A stretch of 64,000 nucleotides of DNA, from positions 3,596,001 through 3,660,000 of the forward strand of contig OW818654.1 of NCBI GenBank assembly GCA_942492935.1. The letters are read 5' to 3'. Of this stretch, positions 8,686 to 17,878 are shown piece by piece. The stretch comes from JANJUO01 sp942492935 (GTDB taxonomy: Bacteria > Bacteroidota > Ignavibacteria > Kapaibacteriales > UBA2268). Position 1 is the first letter of the stretch, and each line of letters opens with the position of its first letter. Below the pieces are notes generated by a model that searched no databases, was not told where the DNA came from, and saw only the letters and a program-made list of their open reading frames with translations. Made by a program: the position numbers and the translations under genes.

Positions 8686-11600
8686 CTAATTGGCTAATTT
8701 AATAGTTTTAATATGTTTGTTGTTGTAGATTATATTCAAATAATAAATTGATTGTGCAAAATTTTTCAAATCAAATTTTGATTTATAATATCCATAATGT
8801 TGGTTATTTGATTCATTTGTAATCAATTTTCCATTTAAGTCATACAATTCAATTGTTAATTCAGAATTAGAAGGTAATAAAGTATTGAATTCATATTCTC
8901 CATCAATAGAAGTAGTATTAATTGAAACAGGTATCGGAAAATCTCTTGGAATTATGATAATTATTTCCTCTGATGTTTGATTGCAATAATTTTCATCATA
9001 AATTATCGCTGAGTAAATTCCAGAACTGTCTATTTTTATACTTTCTTGATTTATTTCATCTGTCTCTATTTTTACGCCATCTTTAAACCATAATACAGAA
9101 GCAAGAATCCCTGAATTTGAAGAATTGTACAGAAATATTTCATTCGTTTTGCTATTGAAACTTAAAATTGGTGTTGATGGTTTTGAATTGAATTTTATAT
9201 CATGAATTTTTGTAGTATTTCTACATCCGTTTGCAAATTCCACTGTACAGTAATATTGCCCATCTTCAGTAACTTTTATAGATTGAGTAGTATCTCCTAT
9301 TGACCAAAAATATTTTATCGGAGTAAACCTATAAACATCTACGAATAAAATAGCTGTATCACCTTTGCAAAATTTACTATATGTATCAACGAAAATATTG
9401 AAATTATACGATTTTGAATCGACATTGAAAAAATTTGAATTAGAAACACAACCAAATTTATCAAAAGCCGAAACGAAATATTCCCCGCTTTCCTTGATAT
9501 CAACTTCTGTTCCTGTTTGACCATTACTCCATAAATAAATTAAATCTTTTTGTGGGTTCAAAACCTTCACTTTAATTGAACTATCTTTACATACATAATT
9601 ATAAGTATTCTCTATATCAATTAAAATTTTATTTTGCTCACAATTCCATAATTTTGCTTTCCAAATGCCCCTCCCCCACGTTCCTGCAATTAAATAACCT
9701 GAAGCATAATTGATTTTTATATCATTTACAATTACATTTGGTATTCCTGAACCAAACAATTCCCATTTATTGGCTGAAGTGTCTTTTGCAAAAACTCCCA
9801 AATCAGTTGCTATTATTAAATAATCTGGATTAGTATTTGGAATAATAATTTTATTTACTGGTACATTCATTAAGTTGAAAGAAATATTCCTCCAAGTCCC
9901 ATTTTTATATTCATAAACTTTGTTTTCAGAATCATATCCAGTTAATGAAATATAAGCAATTTTATTATCTTCAGGATGAATTACAATTGATGAAATTTTG
10001 TATTTAGATTCAAATATGGAACTCCAATTTTTACCACCATCTATTGTTTTTATGACTTCACTACCACGAACAATATAAATTACATCTGAATCTGATTTAT
10101 CAACATCAAAAAAAGTAATGGTTTTATTATCTGTAAATTGTGATAATTTTATTAATGAATCCAAGATAACATCATATATATACAAATTCTGGAAACCAAA
10201 ATATATTTGTCCAGAATTTTTATGATGTGCTATATAATGAGTAGTCCATGGTTTTGATTCATTTATATTGTAAATTTTTAACAGTGTTATTTCAGAATTA
10301 TTCCGAATAATATAACCATTTTGAGCAGATTTATAATTTATTGCAGGAATAAAATTATCATATACACATTCCATCCCATCAGCTTCAAGTATATTATACC
10401 ATTTTTCATTCTGGAAATCCACAACTCCATTATCCTGTGAACCAGCCATCAAATTACTTGAATGAAATGGATTTGGTGTTGCTCTATAAACTTGCATTAT
10501 GCTTAGACCGTTTGAAATATTTTCCCACTTATTATTCTGCGGGTCTCTTGTTCTGTAAATTCCACCATCAGTACCACAATAAAAATATGAATCATGTTCG
10601 TTGTAAACCACACAATGAAAATCAACGTGTGGTCCATTTTGATAATACAATTTTGTGGACTTGGTATCCACATAACCTAAATAAATTCCGCCTATAAAAA
10701 AACTTGAATCAGACATATAATCATTGAATAGTACCAAATTATAAAATCCCTGCCCATGAACCATATCTATTTGACGATTAGTTTTATTTATCCAAGTATC
10801 TCCTTTATTATAGGACAGCATATATAATCCCAAATTTGAATTTTCAAGTGAGGAACCAATAAAATATAAATTATTAGGATATTTTTTATTAACAGAAATA
10901 GCAATTCTATTTATTAACTCAAATTTTGCAATTTCAGTCCAATTTTTTCCTTCGTCTGTTGTTCTGATTATTTTAGTATTTCCTCTCCAATGAGCAGTTC
11001 CTGCGTAAAGAATTTCAGGATTTTCAGGGTGCATTTTAATCGAAGAAAAGCAATTGCCAGTAACTTCATAAAACCAATTTAAACCACCATCATTTGTTCT
11101 AATTATTCCATTATTTGTAGCTGCCCAAACAATATTTTCGTTATTTGGGTGAATAATCAATTCATAAATCAATAATCCATCAGATAAATTGTGAAAATTA
11201 GTAATATTCCAAGTTTGTCCATTATCTGATGTTTTTATAATGCCGATTGAATAAGTACCAGAAAACATACCACCATCAGCATCACCTGTTGCCGCATAAG
11301 CTATATTTGGATTGTGAGTAGAAAATTTAATATCAGAAATACCAATAGACATAAATTGAGTCATATCAATAGGTTTCCAGCTGTTACCGCTGTCCTCAGA
11401 TTTCCACATTCCTCCAGAAGCTGCACCTATCCATATTTCCTTTTCTTTTAATGGATTAAATGCAATACAATTTACCCGACCATTTCCTGCATTTTCTAAA
11501 TCAGTTTCAATTTTCATTGGACCTAATTCTTCCCAGTTAATTGATTGTAACTTTTCGTTATAATTATATTTATACTTCGTTTGAAATTCATTATATAATC

Positions 11601-11835
11601 TTACAATGTCAGGATAATTACCATTATCTAAACGATTTTTTCTGAAATTAATAAATCTGTCTAATTGTTTATTGGTTCTTCTTAAATTGCTTGTATCTTT
11701 TATATTTATTATTGTTGAATTTCTAAAATTTACAATTGAATCAAAATTAAAAATATTTTGTGAAAATATATCTATTGAATTTATTGTTAGTAATAACAAT
11801 ATTAATAAAACACTATTTTTCAATAAATTTTGCAT
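8686..11835 (-). CDS. Secreted sortilin/BNR-repeat protein with T9SS type A sorting domain
   Basis: The protein has 1049 residues with an N-terminal signal peptide ending near residue 25 (IDIFSQ). Residues about 100-720 hold many BNR/VPS10-like blades, with repeated motifs such as TSDNGQTW, TNDGGLNW, TTDEGKNW and TIDGGKNW. Ig-like segments at about 740-950 contain YLWSNGQTG and YFWSIGDTTQ. The last 80 residues (ELYDLNGKLI ... IYYLNIIYNNKHIKTIKL) are a T9SS type A domain. It is likely exported across the outer membrane and attached or released. Its ligand is unknown. Confidence 0.85.
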   Translation of the reverse strand: MQNLLKNSVLLILLLLTINSIDIFSQNIFNFDSIVNFRNSTIINIKDTSNLRRTNKQLDRFINFRKNRLDNGNYPDIVRLYNEFQTKYKYNYNEKLQSINWEELGPMKIETDLENAGNGRVNCIAFNPLKEKEIWIGAASGGMWKSEDSGNSWKPIDMTQFMSIGISDIKFSTHNPNIAYAATGDADGGMFSGTYSIGIIKTSDNGQTWNITNFHNLSDGLLIYELIIHPNNENIVWAATNNGIIRTNDGGLNWFYEVTGNCFSSIKMHPENPEILYAGTAHWRGNTKIIRTTDEGKNWTEIAKFELINRIAISVNKKYPNNLYFIGSSLENSNLGLYMLSYNKGDTWINKTNRQIDMVHGQGFYNLVLFNDYMSDSSFFIGGIYLGYVDTKSTKLYYQNGPHVDFHCVVYNEHDSYFYCGTDGGIYRTRDPQNNKWENISNGLSIMQVYRATPNPFHSSNLMAGSQDNGVVDFQNEKWYNILEADGMECVYDNFIPAINYKSAQNGYIIRNNSEITLLKIYNINESKPWTTHYIAHHKNSGQIYFGFQNLYIYDVILDSLIKLSQFTDNKTITFFDVDKSDSDVIYIVRGSEVIKTIDGGKNWSSIFESKYKISSIVIHPEDNKIAYISLTGYDSENKVYEYKNGTWRNISFNLMNVPVNKIIIPNTNPDYLIIATDLGVFAKDTSANKWELFGSGIPNVIVNDIKINYASGYLIAGTWGRGIWKAKLWNCEQNKILIDIENTYNYVCKDSSIKVKVLNPQKDLIYLWSNGQTGTEVDIKESGEYFVSAFDKFGCVSNSNFFNVDSKSYNFNIFVDTYSKFCKGDTAILFVDVYRFTPIKYFWSIGDTTQSIKVTEDGQYYCTVEFANGCRNTTKIHDIKFNSKPSTPILSFNSKTNEIFLYNSSNSGILASVLWFKDGVKIETDEINQESIKIDSSGIYSAIIYDENYCNQTSEEIIIIIPRDFPIPVSINTTSIDGEYEFNTLLPSNSELTIELYDLNGKLITNESNNQHYGYYKSKFDLKNFAQSIYYLNIIYNNKHIKTIKLAN

Positions 11836-11854
11836 TTAAACCACAAAATAATTT

Positions 11855-13078
11855 TTAATAAAGAGCAAAACCTGCAAATGTAACAGCGGATTCAGTAGCT
11901 TTTTCGTTCCATTGTTTATAATCAATAAACGATGCTTCAGAAAATTTTATTGATTTAAGCATTGAATAAATTGGAGAAGCACCACAAATTTTCCATTTAT
12001 CTTTATCTAATGAAATTTTCTCAAAAAAAGCATCTGGATTTAAATCTTGAATATATTTAATTAGTTGATTATCTTCAATTGCAACTGTATCGAGCATTGT
12101 ATCAGCATTAAAATTATCATCAAACTTTCTACCGATATGAGCAAAATCAACACTTGCAATGTAAGTTGCTTTTCTACCGCTTTTTGAGATTATCTCTTCA
12201 ATATTTTTTGTAAACGTACTTATTTTATTATTCTCAGAAGGAGATATTCCTTTTTTAGAAAATTCAAAAAATGAACTTACCAAAATAGGTAAGATTTTAA
12301 TTTTTCGATTTCTAAATAAATAACTAAGCAAAACAACTTGCAATTCAATTGAATGTTCGGGGCGATGTGCCAAGTCATCAATTTTAAAACTATTTTCAAT
12401 TTCTTTTTCGAGAATTTCAATTAATTCAGAATCAGTTTCAACTATTCCAAGAGGTGTTTCAAAATTTTTCTTGGTGAGCATAAAATAGTCAGAAAAAGCA
12501 TAATGCGATGTACCAAAAATCACGAACAAATCTGAATTTGAATTTAAAATACTTTTATAAGCTTTTGCATAAACAGCTTGGGATAACTCTCCTAAAGTGA
12601 AATCAATATGAGGTGCAATTATGGCTTTTGCATTGCCATCTGAGATAAACGAATCAGAATAATTCATAAGAGTATCGCAAAATGCGATGAATTCTTTTTT
12701 TTCACTCGGATAAGAATGGTCAACACAAACCATTGGTCTGCTTGGCAGTGCAATATAATTCTGCTCGAACTCATATTTTTTTAAAAGAAAATTAACGCTT
12801 TCGAGATAATAAAGATTGTCAAGATTATTTATTTGTTCAATTATCAAATCTAAATCATTAGCTAATCCTTTAATATCTGAAAGAATTGCTTTAAATTCAT
12901 CTAAAGATAAACCTGAATTTAAAATATTGAGAATTAAAAAGAAATTGTAATTTAGAGCAATTTGTTCGGTTGCAATGCCTAAAGGGTCGTTTAATACAAC
13001 AAAATTTAGTCCGTCTTGCTCAATCAAATTAAGATGTAAATCGCTTCTTAATTTTGGCATTAAAATTTTATTTTTCAT
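11855..13078 (-). CDS. Memo-like protein (AmmeMemoRadiSam system protein B)
   Basis: The C-terminal 280 residues are a Memo domain, with AIIAPHIDFTLG, FVIFGTSHYAFSD, RPEHSIELQVVLL and YIASVDFAHIGRKF. The conserved histidines and Cys of CGASPIYSML belong to the dioxygenase-like metal or pseudo-metal site. The first 110 residues form an extra helical domain that I cannot name. The start at 13078 overlaps the upstream gene by 11 bases; an ATG at 13060 (MPKLRSDLHL) is a good alternative. The usual AMMECR1 and radical SAM partners are absent here. The biochemical role of the family is unclear. Confidence 0.82.
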   Translation of the reverse strand: MKNKILMPKLRSDLHLNLIEQDGLNFVVLNDPLGIATEQIALNYNFFLILNILNSGLSLDEFKAILSDIKGLANDLDLIIEQINNLDNLYYLESVNFLLKKYEFEQNYIALPSRPMVCVDHSYPSEKKEFIAFCDTLMNYSDSFISDGNAKAIIAPHIDFTLGELSQAVYAKAYKSILNSNSDLFVIFGTSHYAFSDYFMLTKKNFETPLGIVETDSELIEILEKEIENSFKIDDLAHRPEHSIELQVVLLSYLFRNRKIKILPILVSSFFEFSKKGISPSENNKISTFTKNIEEIISKSGRKATYIASVDFAHIGRKFDDNFNADTMLDTVAIEDNQLIKYIQDLNPDAFFEKISLDKDKWKICGASPIYSMLKSIKFSEASFIDYKQWNEKATESAVTFAGFALY

Positions 13079-13313
13079 TTTCGGTTTCTTGCTTTTTGAT
13101 TGCAGGTAAATATCTATTTTCCAAGGATTTAATTACAAAAACAAATGCTATACTTGCTGTAAAGCACACAACGGCAAGAATTAGAAACCAGATAATTCCA
13201 ATAAGTATATATGTTACCAAAAACAATAATGCACCAACGAGAAAAGAACCAAATGTAATATACATTGATTGCTTTAAGTTATCTTTTATCGATTTTTCTT
13301 GTTCTTTTTTCAT
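13068..13313 (-). CDS. Small two-helix membrane protein, unknown function
   Basis: The 81 residues hold two hydrophobic segments at about 20-42 and 44-66, flanked by charged ends rich in Lys and Glu. I do not recognise the family. Its ATG overlaps the dapD stop in an ATGA, and its end overlaps the Memo-like gene, so translation of the three is probably coupled. Confidence 0.6.
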   Translation of the reverse strand: MKKEQEKSIKDNLKQSMYITFGSFLVGALLFLVTYILIGIIWFLILAVVCFTASIAFVFVIKSLENRYLPAIKKQETENEK

Positions 13314-14146
13314 CTTAAATCGTAATTTAATGAAGTTCTTGCATCAGTTTTTTCATCTCTGTATTTAATAATTAATGGAGAAGAAATCGTCAATCCATGT
13401 TTCTTACCAAATTCTGTATTTATTGCGCGAGTACCAGGTACAACAACAGCAGATTCAGGGATTTCAAGAGGATTATCAGGAGTTGATTGTAAAATTGTTT
13501 CATTTACAAGGTCGAATACTTTTGTCGAAGCAGTTAAAATTACTCCTGACCCAAGAACAACTCTTTTTCTTAACATTACACCTTCATATATACCACAATT
13601 ACCGCCTACCATAACATCATCTTCAATAATCACAGGTCTTGCACCTGCTGGTTCGAGAACTCCACCAACTTGAGCTGCAGCACTTATATGTACTCTTTTC
13701 CCAACTTGTGCGGCAGAACCAACCAAAGCATGGGAATCAATCATAGAACCTTCATCTATATAAGCACCAATATTTATATACATTGGAGGCATACAAATTA
13801 CACCAGGGGCAATATATGCTCCGGTTCTAACAGATGAGCCGCCGGGAACTATTCTAACATTATCTTCTAAATTGAATGATTTAAGAGGAATTAAATTTTT
13901 ATCATAAAATTTGAAATTTTCATTGATTGACATATCTGTTAATTTGCCGACTTTAAACAACGATAAAATACCTTGTTTTACCCATTTATTTACTTTCCAA
14001 TTTCCATTTCCATCTGGTTCGGCTGTACGGATAGTACCATTATTTAATCCAGCAAGCAATTGTTTAAAATAATTATAAACTTCTTCGTTGATTTCAATAG
14101 ATGAGTTGTTATAAAATGAATCAATAAAATCAATTAGTTTATGCAT
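13310..14146 (-). CDS. dapD: Tetrahydrodipicolinate N-succinyltransferase
   Basis: This enzyme succinylates tetrahydrodipicolinate in the lysine and meso-diaminopimelate pathway in the cytosol. The start includes GNWKVNKWVKQGILSLF, typical of DapD. A left-handed beta-helix of hexapeptide turns follows (YINIGAYIDEGSMIDSHALVGSAAQVGKR and VIIEDDVMVGGNCGIYEGV, read here as separate turns). The ATG at 14146 gives 278 residues; a TTG 12 bases upstream is unlikely. It is first in a translation-coupled trio with the small membrane protein and the Memo-like gene. Confidence 0.9.
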   Translation of the reverse strand: MHKLIDFIDSFYNNSSIEINEEVYNYFKQLLAGLNNGTIRTAEPDGNGNWKVNKWVKQGILSLFKVGKLTDMSINENFKFYDKNLIPLKSFNLEDNVRIVPGGSSVRTGAYIAPGVICMPPMYINIGAYIDEGSMIDSHALVGSAAQVGKRVHISAAAQVGGVLEPAGARPVIIEDDVMVGGNCGIYEGVMLRKRVVLGSGVILTASTKVFDLVNETILQSTPDNPLEIPESAVVVPGTRAINTEFGKKHGLTISSPLIIKYRDEKTDARTSLNYDLR

Positions 14147-14206
14147 AATAATTCTCAAAAAATTAATTACTAAAAATTATAGATACGAAGTAAATCAAAA
14201 ATATTG

Positions 14207-15718
14207 CTATTTTTTATGCAAGTAAAATTCTACCCTTCTGTTTAACGCTCTTCCTTCCTCTGTGTCATTTGAGGTGATGGGTTCTTTATTACTTTTACCT
14301 TTTGTTTTTATTCTATCTTCTGGAATACCTGCTTTAACAAGAGTTTCTTTAGCGTTTTTTGCTCTTTGTTCGGAAATTTCTTTATTTTTTTTATCGGTGC
14401 CAATATTATCTGAATGACCAACGATTTCAATATAATAATCTTTATTTTGGTTTAGAAATTTTGATATTATCTCAAAATATGGATTAGATTCATGGTCAAA
14501 ATTTTCTTTACCTAATTCAAAAAGAATATTTCTCATCAAAAATATTGAATCTAATTTTGGAGTTAATGAAAAATCCCTCTGCAATTCTGTATATTCTTCA
14601 ATATTTGATAAATCAAGAATACATGTTTGCGGTTCATAATTTTCAGCAGAAATTTTCATACTCCATACATCACCGATTTGCAGAGTAAACCCATATTGAC
14701 CATTGAAGTAATTTGATTTTACAGCTGTTTCTGATTTATTTTCTGGATATGTCATCACTTCAATATCTGCTAAAATAGGTTTTAATGACTTACCATCTTT
14801 TATTGTGCCTTGTACTAAAACCACAGTTTGTGGTCTAACTCTTTCAGGTACTTTTATTCTGAAAATATCACTTTGTCCATAGCTATCTTTATTTGAAGCA
14901 AAATATGCATAATCACCTTTTGCTGTAATTTTAAAAAAAGCATCCCAATCAGGAGTATTTATTTCTGGTCCGAGATTAATTGGGTGAGACCAATTTAACC
15001 AAGAATCGTCAAGTCGTTTACTAACAAATACATCAGCACTCCCGCAACCTTTTCTCCCATCTGATGAGAAATATAGATAAACGCCATCAGAAGCAAGAAA
15101 TGGAGAAATTTCTTCTCCTTGAGTATTTATTATATCACCTAAATTCAAAGGTTCACTCCAAATATTTCCTTCTACCAAAAAACTTACATAAATATCTTTC
15201 TCGCCAAATGAATCATCACCTTTTATTGTCATTAATAATACTCTTCCATCATTTGAAAGAAAAAATCCATAACTTTTAGAATGGTTTTTGAAGTTGGTAA
15301 TGATTAAATTTTCTGGTTTAGACCAGCCATTTTCTGTTCTCCTAACTAAAGATACTCCCTCAATTTGTTTTCCTAATGAATCAAAAGCTGAGCCAAGTAA
15401 AATTGTATTCCCATCAGCCAAAACAGAACTTGCAAAATTCGACTGACCGATATTCAAACTTATACCTGCATTTACTGCTCGTGTCCATTCATCATTTTCA
15501 TCAAGAAAAGAAACCCAAATATCTTCTTTACCTAAATTACCTCGACAATAACTTCTGCAAAAGTAGATTGTTTTGCCATCTGGAGTGATAATTGGACTAA
15601 GTTCATCGCAAACAGAATTTATAGCAGGTCCAAGATTTTCTTTATTATTCGATAAAGAAAAAGTTTGCACTAAGCTAAAAAAGAAATATATGATTATTAA
15701 TAGTAAATTCAATCTCAT
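14207..15718 (-). CDS. PD40-repeat protein with C-terminal OmpA domain
   Basis: From the ATG at 15718 the protein has about 503 residues and a clear signal peptide (LNLLLIIIYFFFSLVQTFS). An ATG at 15748 is possible but would put ten extra residues in front, and GGA lies just upstream of 15718. Residues about 30-310 are WD40-like PD40 beta-propeller repeats (ITPDGKTIYFCRS, FLASDGVYLYFSSDGR). A carboxypeptidase-like beta domain follows. The last 110 residues are OmpA-like (IEIVGHSDNIGTD, NRRVEFYL) and should bind peptidoglycan. It is a periplasm-facing outer-membrane-associated protein, common in Bacteroidota. Confidence 0.85.
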   Translation of the reverse strand: MRLNLLLIIIYFFFSLVQTFSLSNNKENLGPAINSVCDELSPIITPDGKTIYFCRSYCRGNLGKEDIWVSFLDENDEWTRAVNAGISLNIGQSNFASSVLADGNTILLGSAFDSLGKQIEGVSLVRRTENGWSKPENLIITNFKNHSKSYGFFLSNDGRVLLMTIKGDDSFGEKDIYVSFLVEGNIWSEPLNLGDIINTQGEEISPFLASDGVYLYFSSDGRKGCGSADVFVSKRLDDSWLNWSHPINLGPEINTPDWDAFFKITAKGDYAYFASNKDSYGQSDIFRIKVPERVRPQTVVLVQGTIKDGKSLKPILADIEVMTYPENKSETAVKSNYFNGQYGFTLQIGDVWSMKISAENYEPQTCILDLSNIEEYTELQRDFSLTPKLDSIFLMRNILFELGKENFDHESNPYFEIISKFLNQNKDYYIEIVGHSDNIGTDKKNKEISEQRAKNAKETLVKAGIPEDRIKTKGKSNKEPITSNDTEEGRALNRRVEFYLHKK

Positions 15719-15850
15719 ATTTATCCAAAAAATCAAATTCAAATGCATTCTAAAAGTGATTGCAAAATATAAAATATTTACATTGCAAAATCTACGTATA
15801 AATACTTAATTTTAAATGTCATATTTCCAAATTTTAACTATTTTGCAATA

Positions 15851-17059
15851 TTATATTTTAATCTCTTTGTAATTGTCAGTATGCTCCCACTCACTACATA
15901 AATTTAAAATGCCTCTGAATATAGCATAAATATATTCAATATGATTGTATGATAAATTTTGATGAACTGGTAAACCAATTATTGAATTGGCTTGATTATA
16001 TTTATGTTCAATTTCAAATTCGACCAACTTTCGATGATATTTGTCATTCAAATTGTGAGAAAAATAAAAGTATTCGTAAATAAATTGTTCATTTAAAATA
16101 GGTAGAATATCTTCAATTAAAAAATAGTTTTCAAATTGCAAGTAATTTCTCTTTCTATTTTCAATTGATACACTTAAATTATTGATTTCATTATAAATTG
16201 CGTTCAAAACAAATTTGCGTTTATAAACATCAAGACAATGAAATTTATTCCACATATCAGTATCATTTATTTCAAGATTGACAATTATTGCACCAAATTG
16301 AACGGTGAACAAGCGAGTTAAATCAATGATATATGGCTTATTTTTTTTTGCATTTTTATAATCAAATGTCGAGTTGATTACTTCATATTCTAATAGAGTT
16401 AATATAGTTTCAGCAAATTGAATATTAGGTACAAATGTTATTTTTGGAGTATCAAATATTTCTTTGAGCAATGTTGTTGATAATTCTTCATTATCAGATG
16501 GAATTGTATATAATTGTGGTACAAATGGTTTATCTGATATTTTAATCACTGATTCGGGTTTATTAAAAATAACTGGATATGAAATTGTCTGCCATTTTTT
16601 GAAGAAATTGTAAAGCATTTGACGATATGACACGCCAACATCAATATATTTAAATCTACTATCTTTAAAAAAATTCACAGTATGCCACAGCAAATAATCC
16701 TGAATTCCTAATGCTTTACCTTTGGCATTTCCAGCAAGATTATTCAAAAAAAGATGATTCCCAACCGGCAATAAAATTACAGCGCCAATAGGTTCATTCA
16801 TTCCATTATATGCAATAAACATATAATCATCAACACTCAATTGATATGGCATATTTGGGTCATCATAATCATACCACATTGATTTTAATACTTCAATATC
16901 TTCTTTTGAACCGATGACTTTTTCAATTCTTACATGATTTCTAATGGCTTTTTTAATATTTTTTTGAACAGAGTAAGGAATTAGTTCCCATACTTTATCA
17001 GGTTCTAATATCAGACCACAGCCATAGTGTACAAAATCTTTACTAATATAATGAGCCAT
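15851..17059 (-). CDS. FemAB/GNAT-like acyltransferase fused to a degenerate DegT-like domain
   Basis: Residues 1-170 resemble FemAB/GNAT acyltransferases: IGAVILLPVGNHLFL, GIQDYLLWHTVNFF, and YIDVGVSYRQMLYNFFKKW, which recalls the family's C-terminal KKxW pattern. Residues about 210-390 look like a shrunken DegT/EryC1 aminotransferase: ITFVPNIQFAETILTLLEYEV at the front, NRKRNYLQFENYF in the middle and IIGLPVHQNLSYNHIEYI at the end. No PLP lysine is visible. The gene closes the fused ABC transporter operon, seven bases beyond the ATPase gene. Function is unknown; the domain reading rests on pattern memory. Confidence 0.5.
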   Translation of the reverse strand: MAHYISKDFVHYGCGLILEPDKVWELIPYSVQKNIKKAIRNHVRIEKVIGSKEDIEVLKSMWYDYDDPNMPYQLSVDDYMFIAYNGMNEPIGAVILLPVGNHLFLNNLAGNAKGKALGIQDYLLWHTVNFFKDSRFKYIDVGVSYRQMLYNFFKKWQTISYPVIFNKPESVIKISDKPFVPQLYTIPSDNEELSTTLLKEIFDTPKITFVPNIQFAETILTLLEYEVINSTFDYKNAKKNKPYIIDLTRLFTVQFGAIIVNLEINDTDMWNKFHCLDVYKRKFVLNAIYNEINNLSVSIENRKRNYLQFENYFLIEDILPILNEQFIYEYFYFSHNLNDKYHRKLVEFEIEHKYNQANSIIGLPVHQNLSYNHIEYIYAIFRGILNLCSEWEHTDNYKEIKI

Positions 17060-17065
17060 TTTCTT

Positions 17066-17878
17066 CTAATAATTATTACGAAATTCATTTAGTAATTCGG
17101 GAGTTAGTTTTTCGATTTTTCTGATATTTGCAAATTTATCAAGTAAATCATCAACTGTAAACATACTTTTTTCTTTCTGAGAAATTTCTTCGATAATCTT
17201 TCCTTTATGCATCATAATAGTTCTATTACCAAGTTCTATTGCCTGTTGCATACTATGAGTAATCATAATAGTAGTAAGGTTATCTTTTTCGATGAACATT
17301 TTTGTCAATCTGATAAGTTGTGCTGCAGATTTAGGGTCTAATGCCGCTGTATGTTCGTCAAGAAGCAATACATCTGGTTTTTGAATCACAGCCATAAGCA
17401 AAGTAATTGCCTGCCTCTGACCTCCTGAGAGAGTACCGATTACATTATTCATTCTATCTTCAAGTTGCATTTCGAGTAATGCAATTTGTTCACGATAAAA
17501 AGATTTATGTTTAGTATCGAGTGAAATCCATAAATTTCTACTTTTTCCACGCATATAAGCGAGATGAAGATTTTCTGCAATAGTCATTCCTGGAGCTGTG
17601 CCAAGGAATGGATTCTGAAATACTCTTGCAATGTATTTTGCTCTTTTAAAATCAGGTTTTTTTGTTACGTTTTTATCTTTGACAAAAATTTCTCCTTCAT
17701 CAGGTAGGAATGAACCAGAAACCGCATTCAATAATGTAGATTTACCGGAGCCATTTGTACCAATAATTGTAATAAAATCGCCTTGTTTAATTTCAAGGTC
17801 AATTCCACGAAGAGCATAAACTTCGTCAAAAGTTCCTTCATTAAACTTTTTATGCAAATTATTTATCTTAATCATCAT
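17066..17878 (-). CDS. ABC transporter ATP-binding protein (TrpZ-like)
   Basis: The 270-residue ATPase has Walker A GTNGSGKST at about 43-51, signature LSGGQRQAI, Walker B DVLLLDEHTAAL and the switch His in TIMITHSMQQAI. It resembles the COG1101 ATPases that pair with COG4120 permeases and ABC_sub_bind proteins in amino-acid or related solute uptake. It overlaps the permease fusion gene by four bases (ATGA), which supports a single transporter. Confidence 0.88.
   Translation of the reverse strand: MMIKINNLHKKFNEGTFDEVYALRGIDLEIKQGDFITIIGTNGSGKSTLLNAVSGSFLPDEGEIFVKDKNVTKKPDFKRAKYIARVFQNPFLGTAPGMTIAENLHLAYMRGKSRNLWISLDTKHKSFYREQIALLEMQLEDRMNNVIGTLSGGQRQAITLLMAVIQKPDVLLLDEHTAALDPKSAAQLIRLTKMFIEKDNLTTIMITHSMQQAIELGNRTIMMHKGKIIEEISQKEKSMFTVDDLLDKFANIRKIEKLTPELLNEFRNNY

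Noticed and set aside
10437..10697. Plus-strand open frame inside the sortilin-type gene
   Set aside because: It is a shadow of the 1049-residue minus-strand gene, which has signal peptide, repeats and sorting domain.
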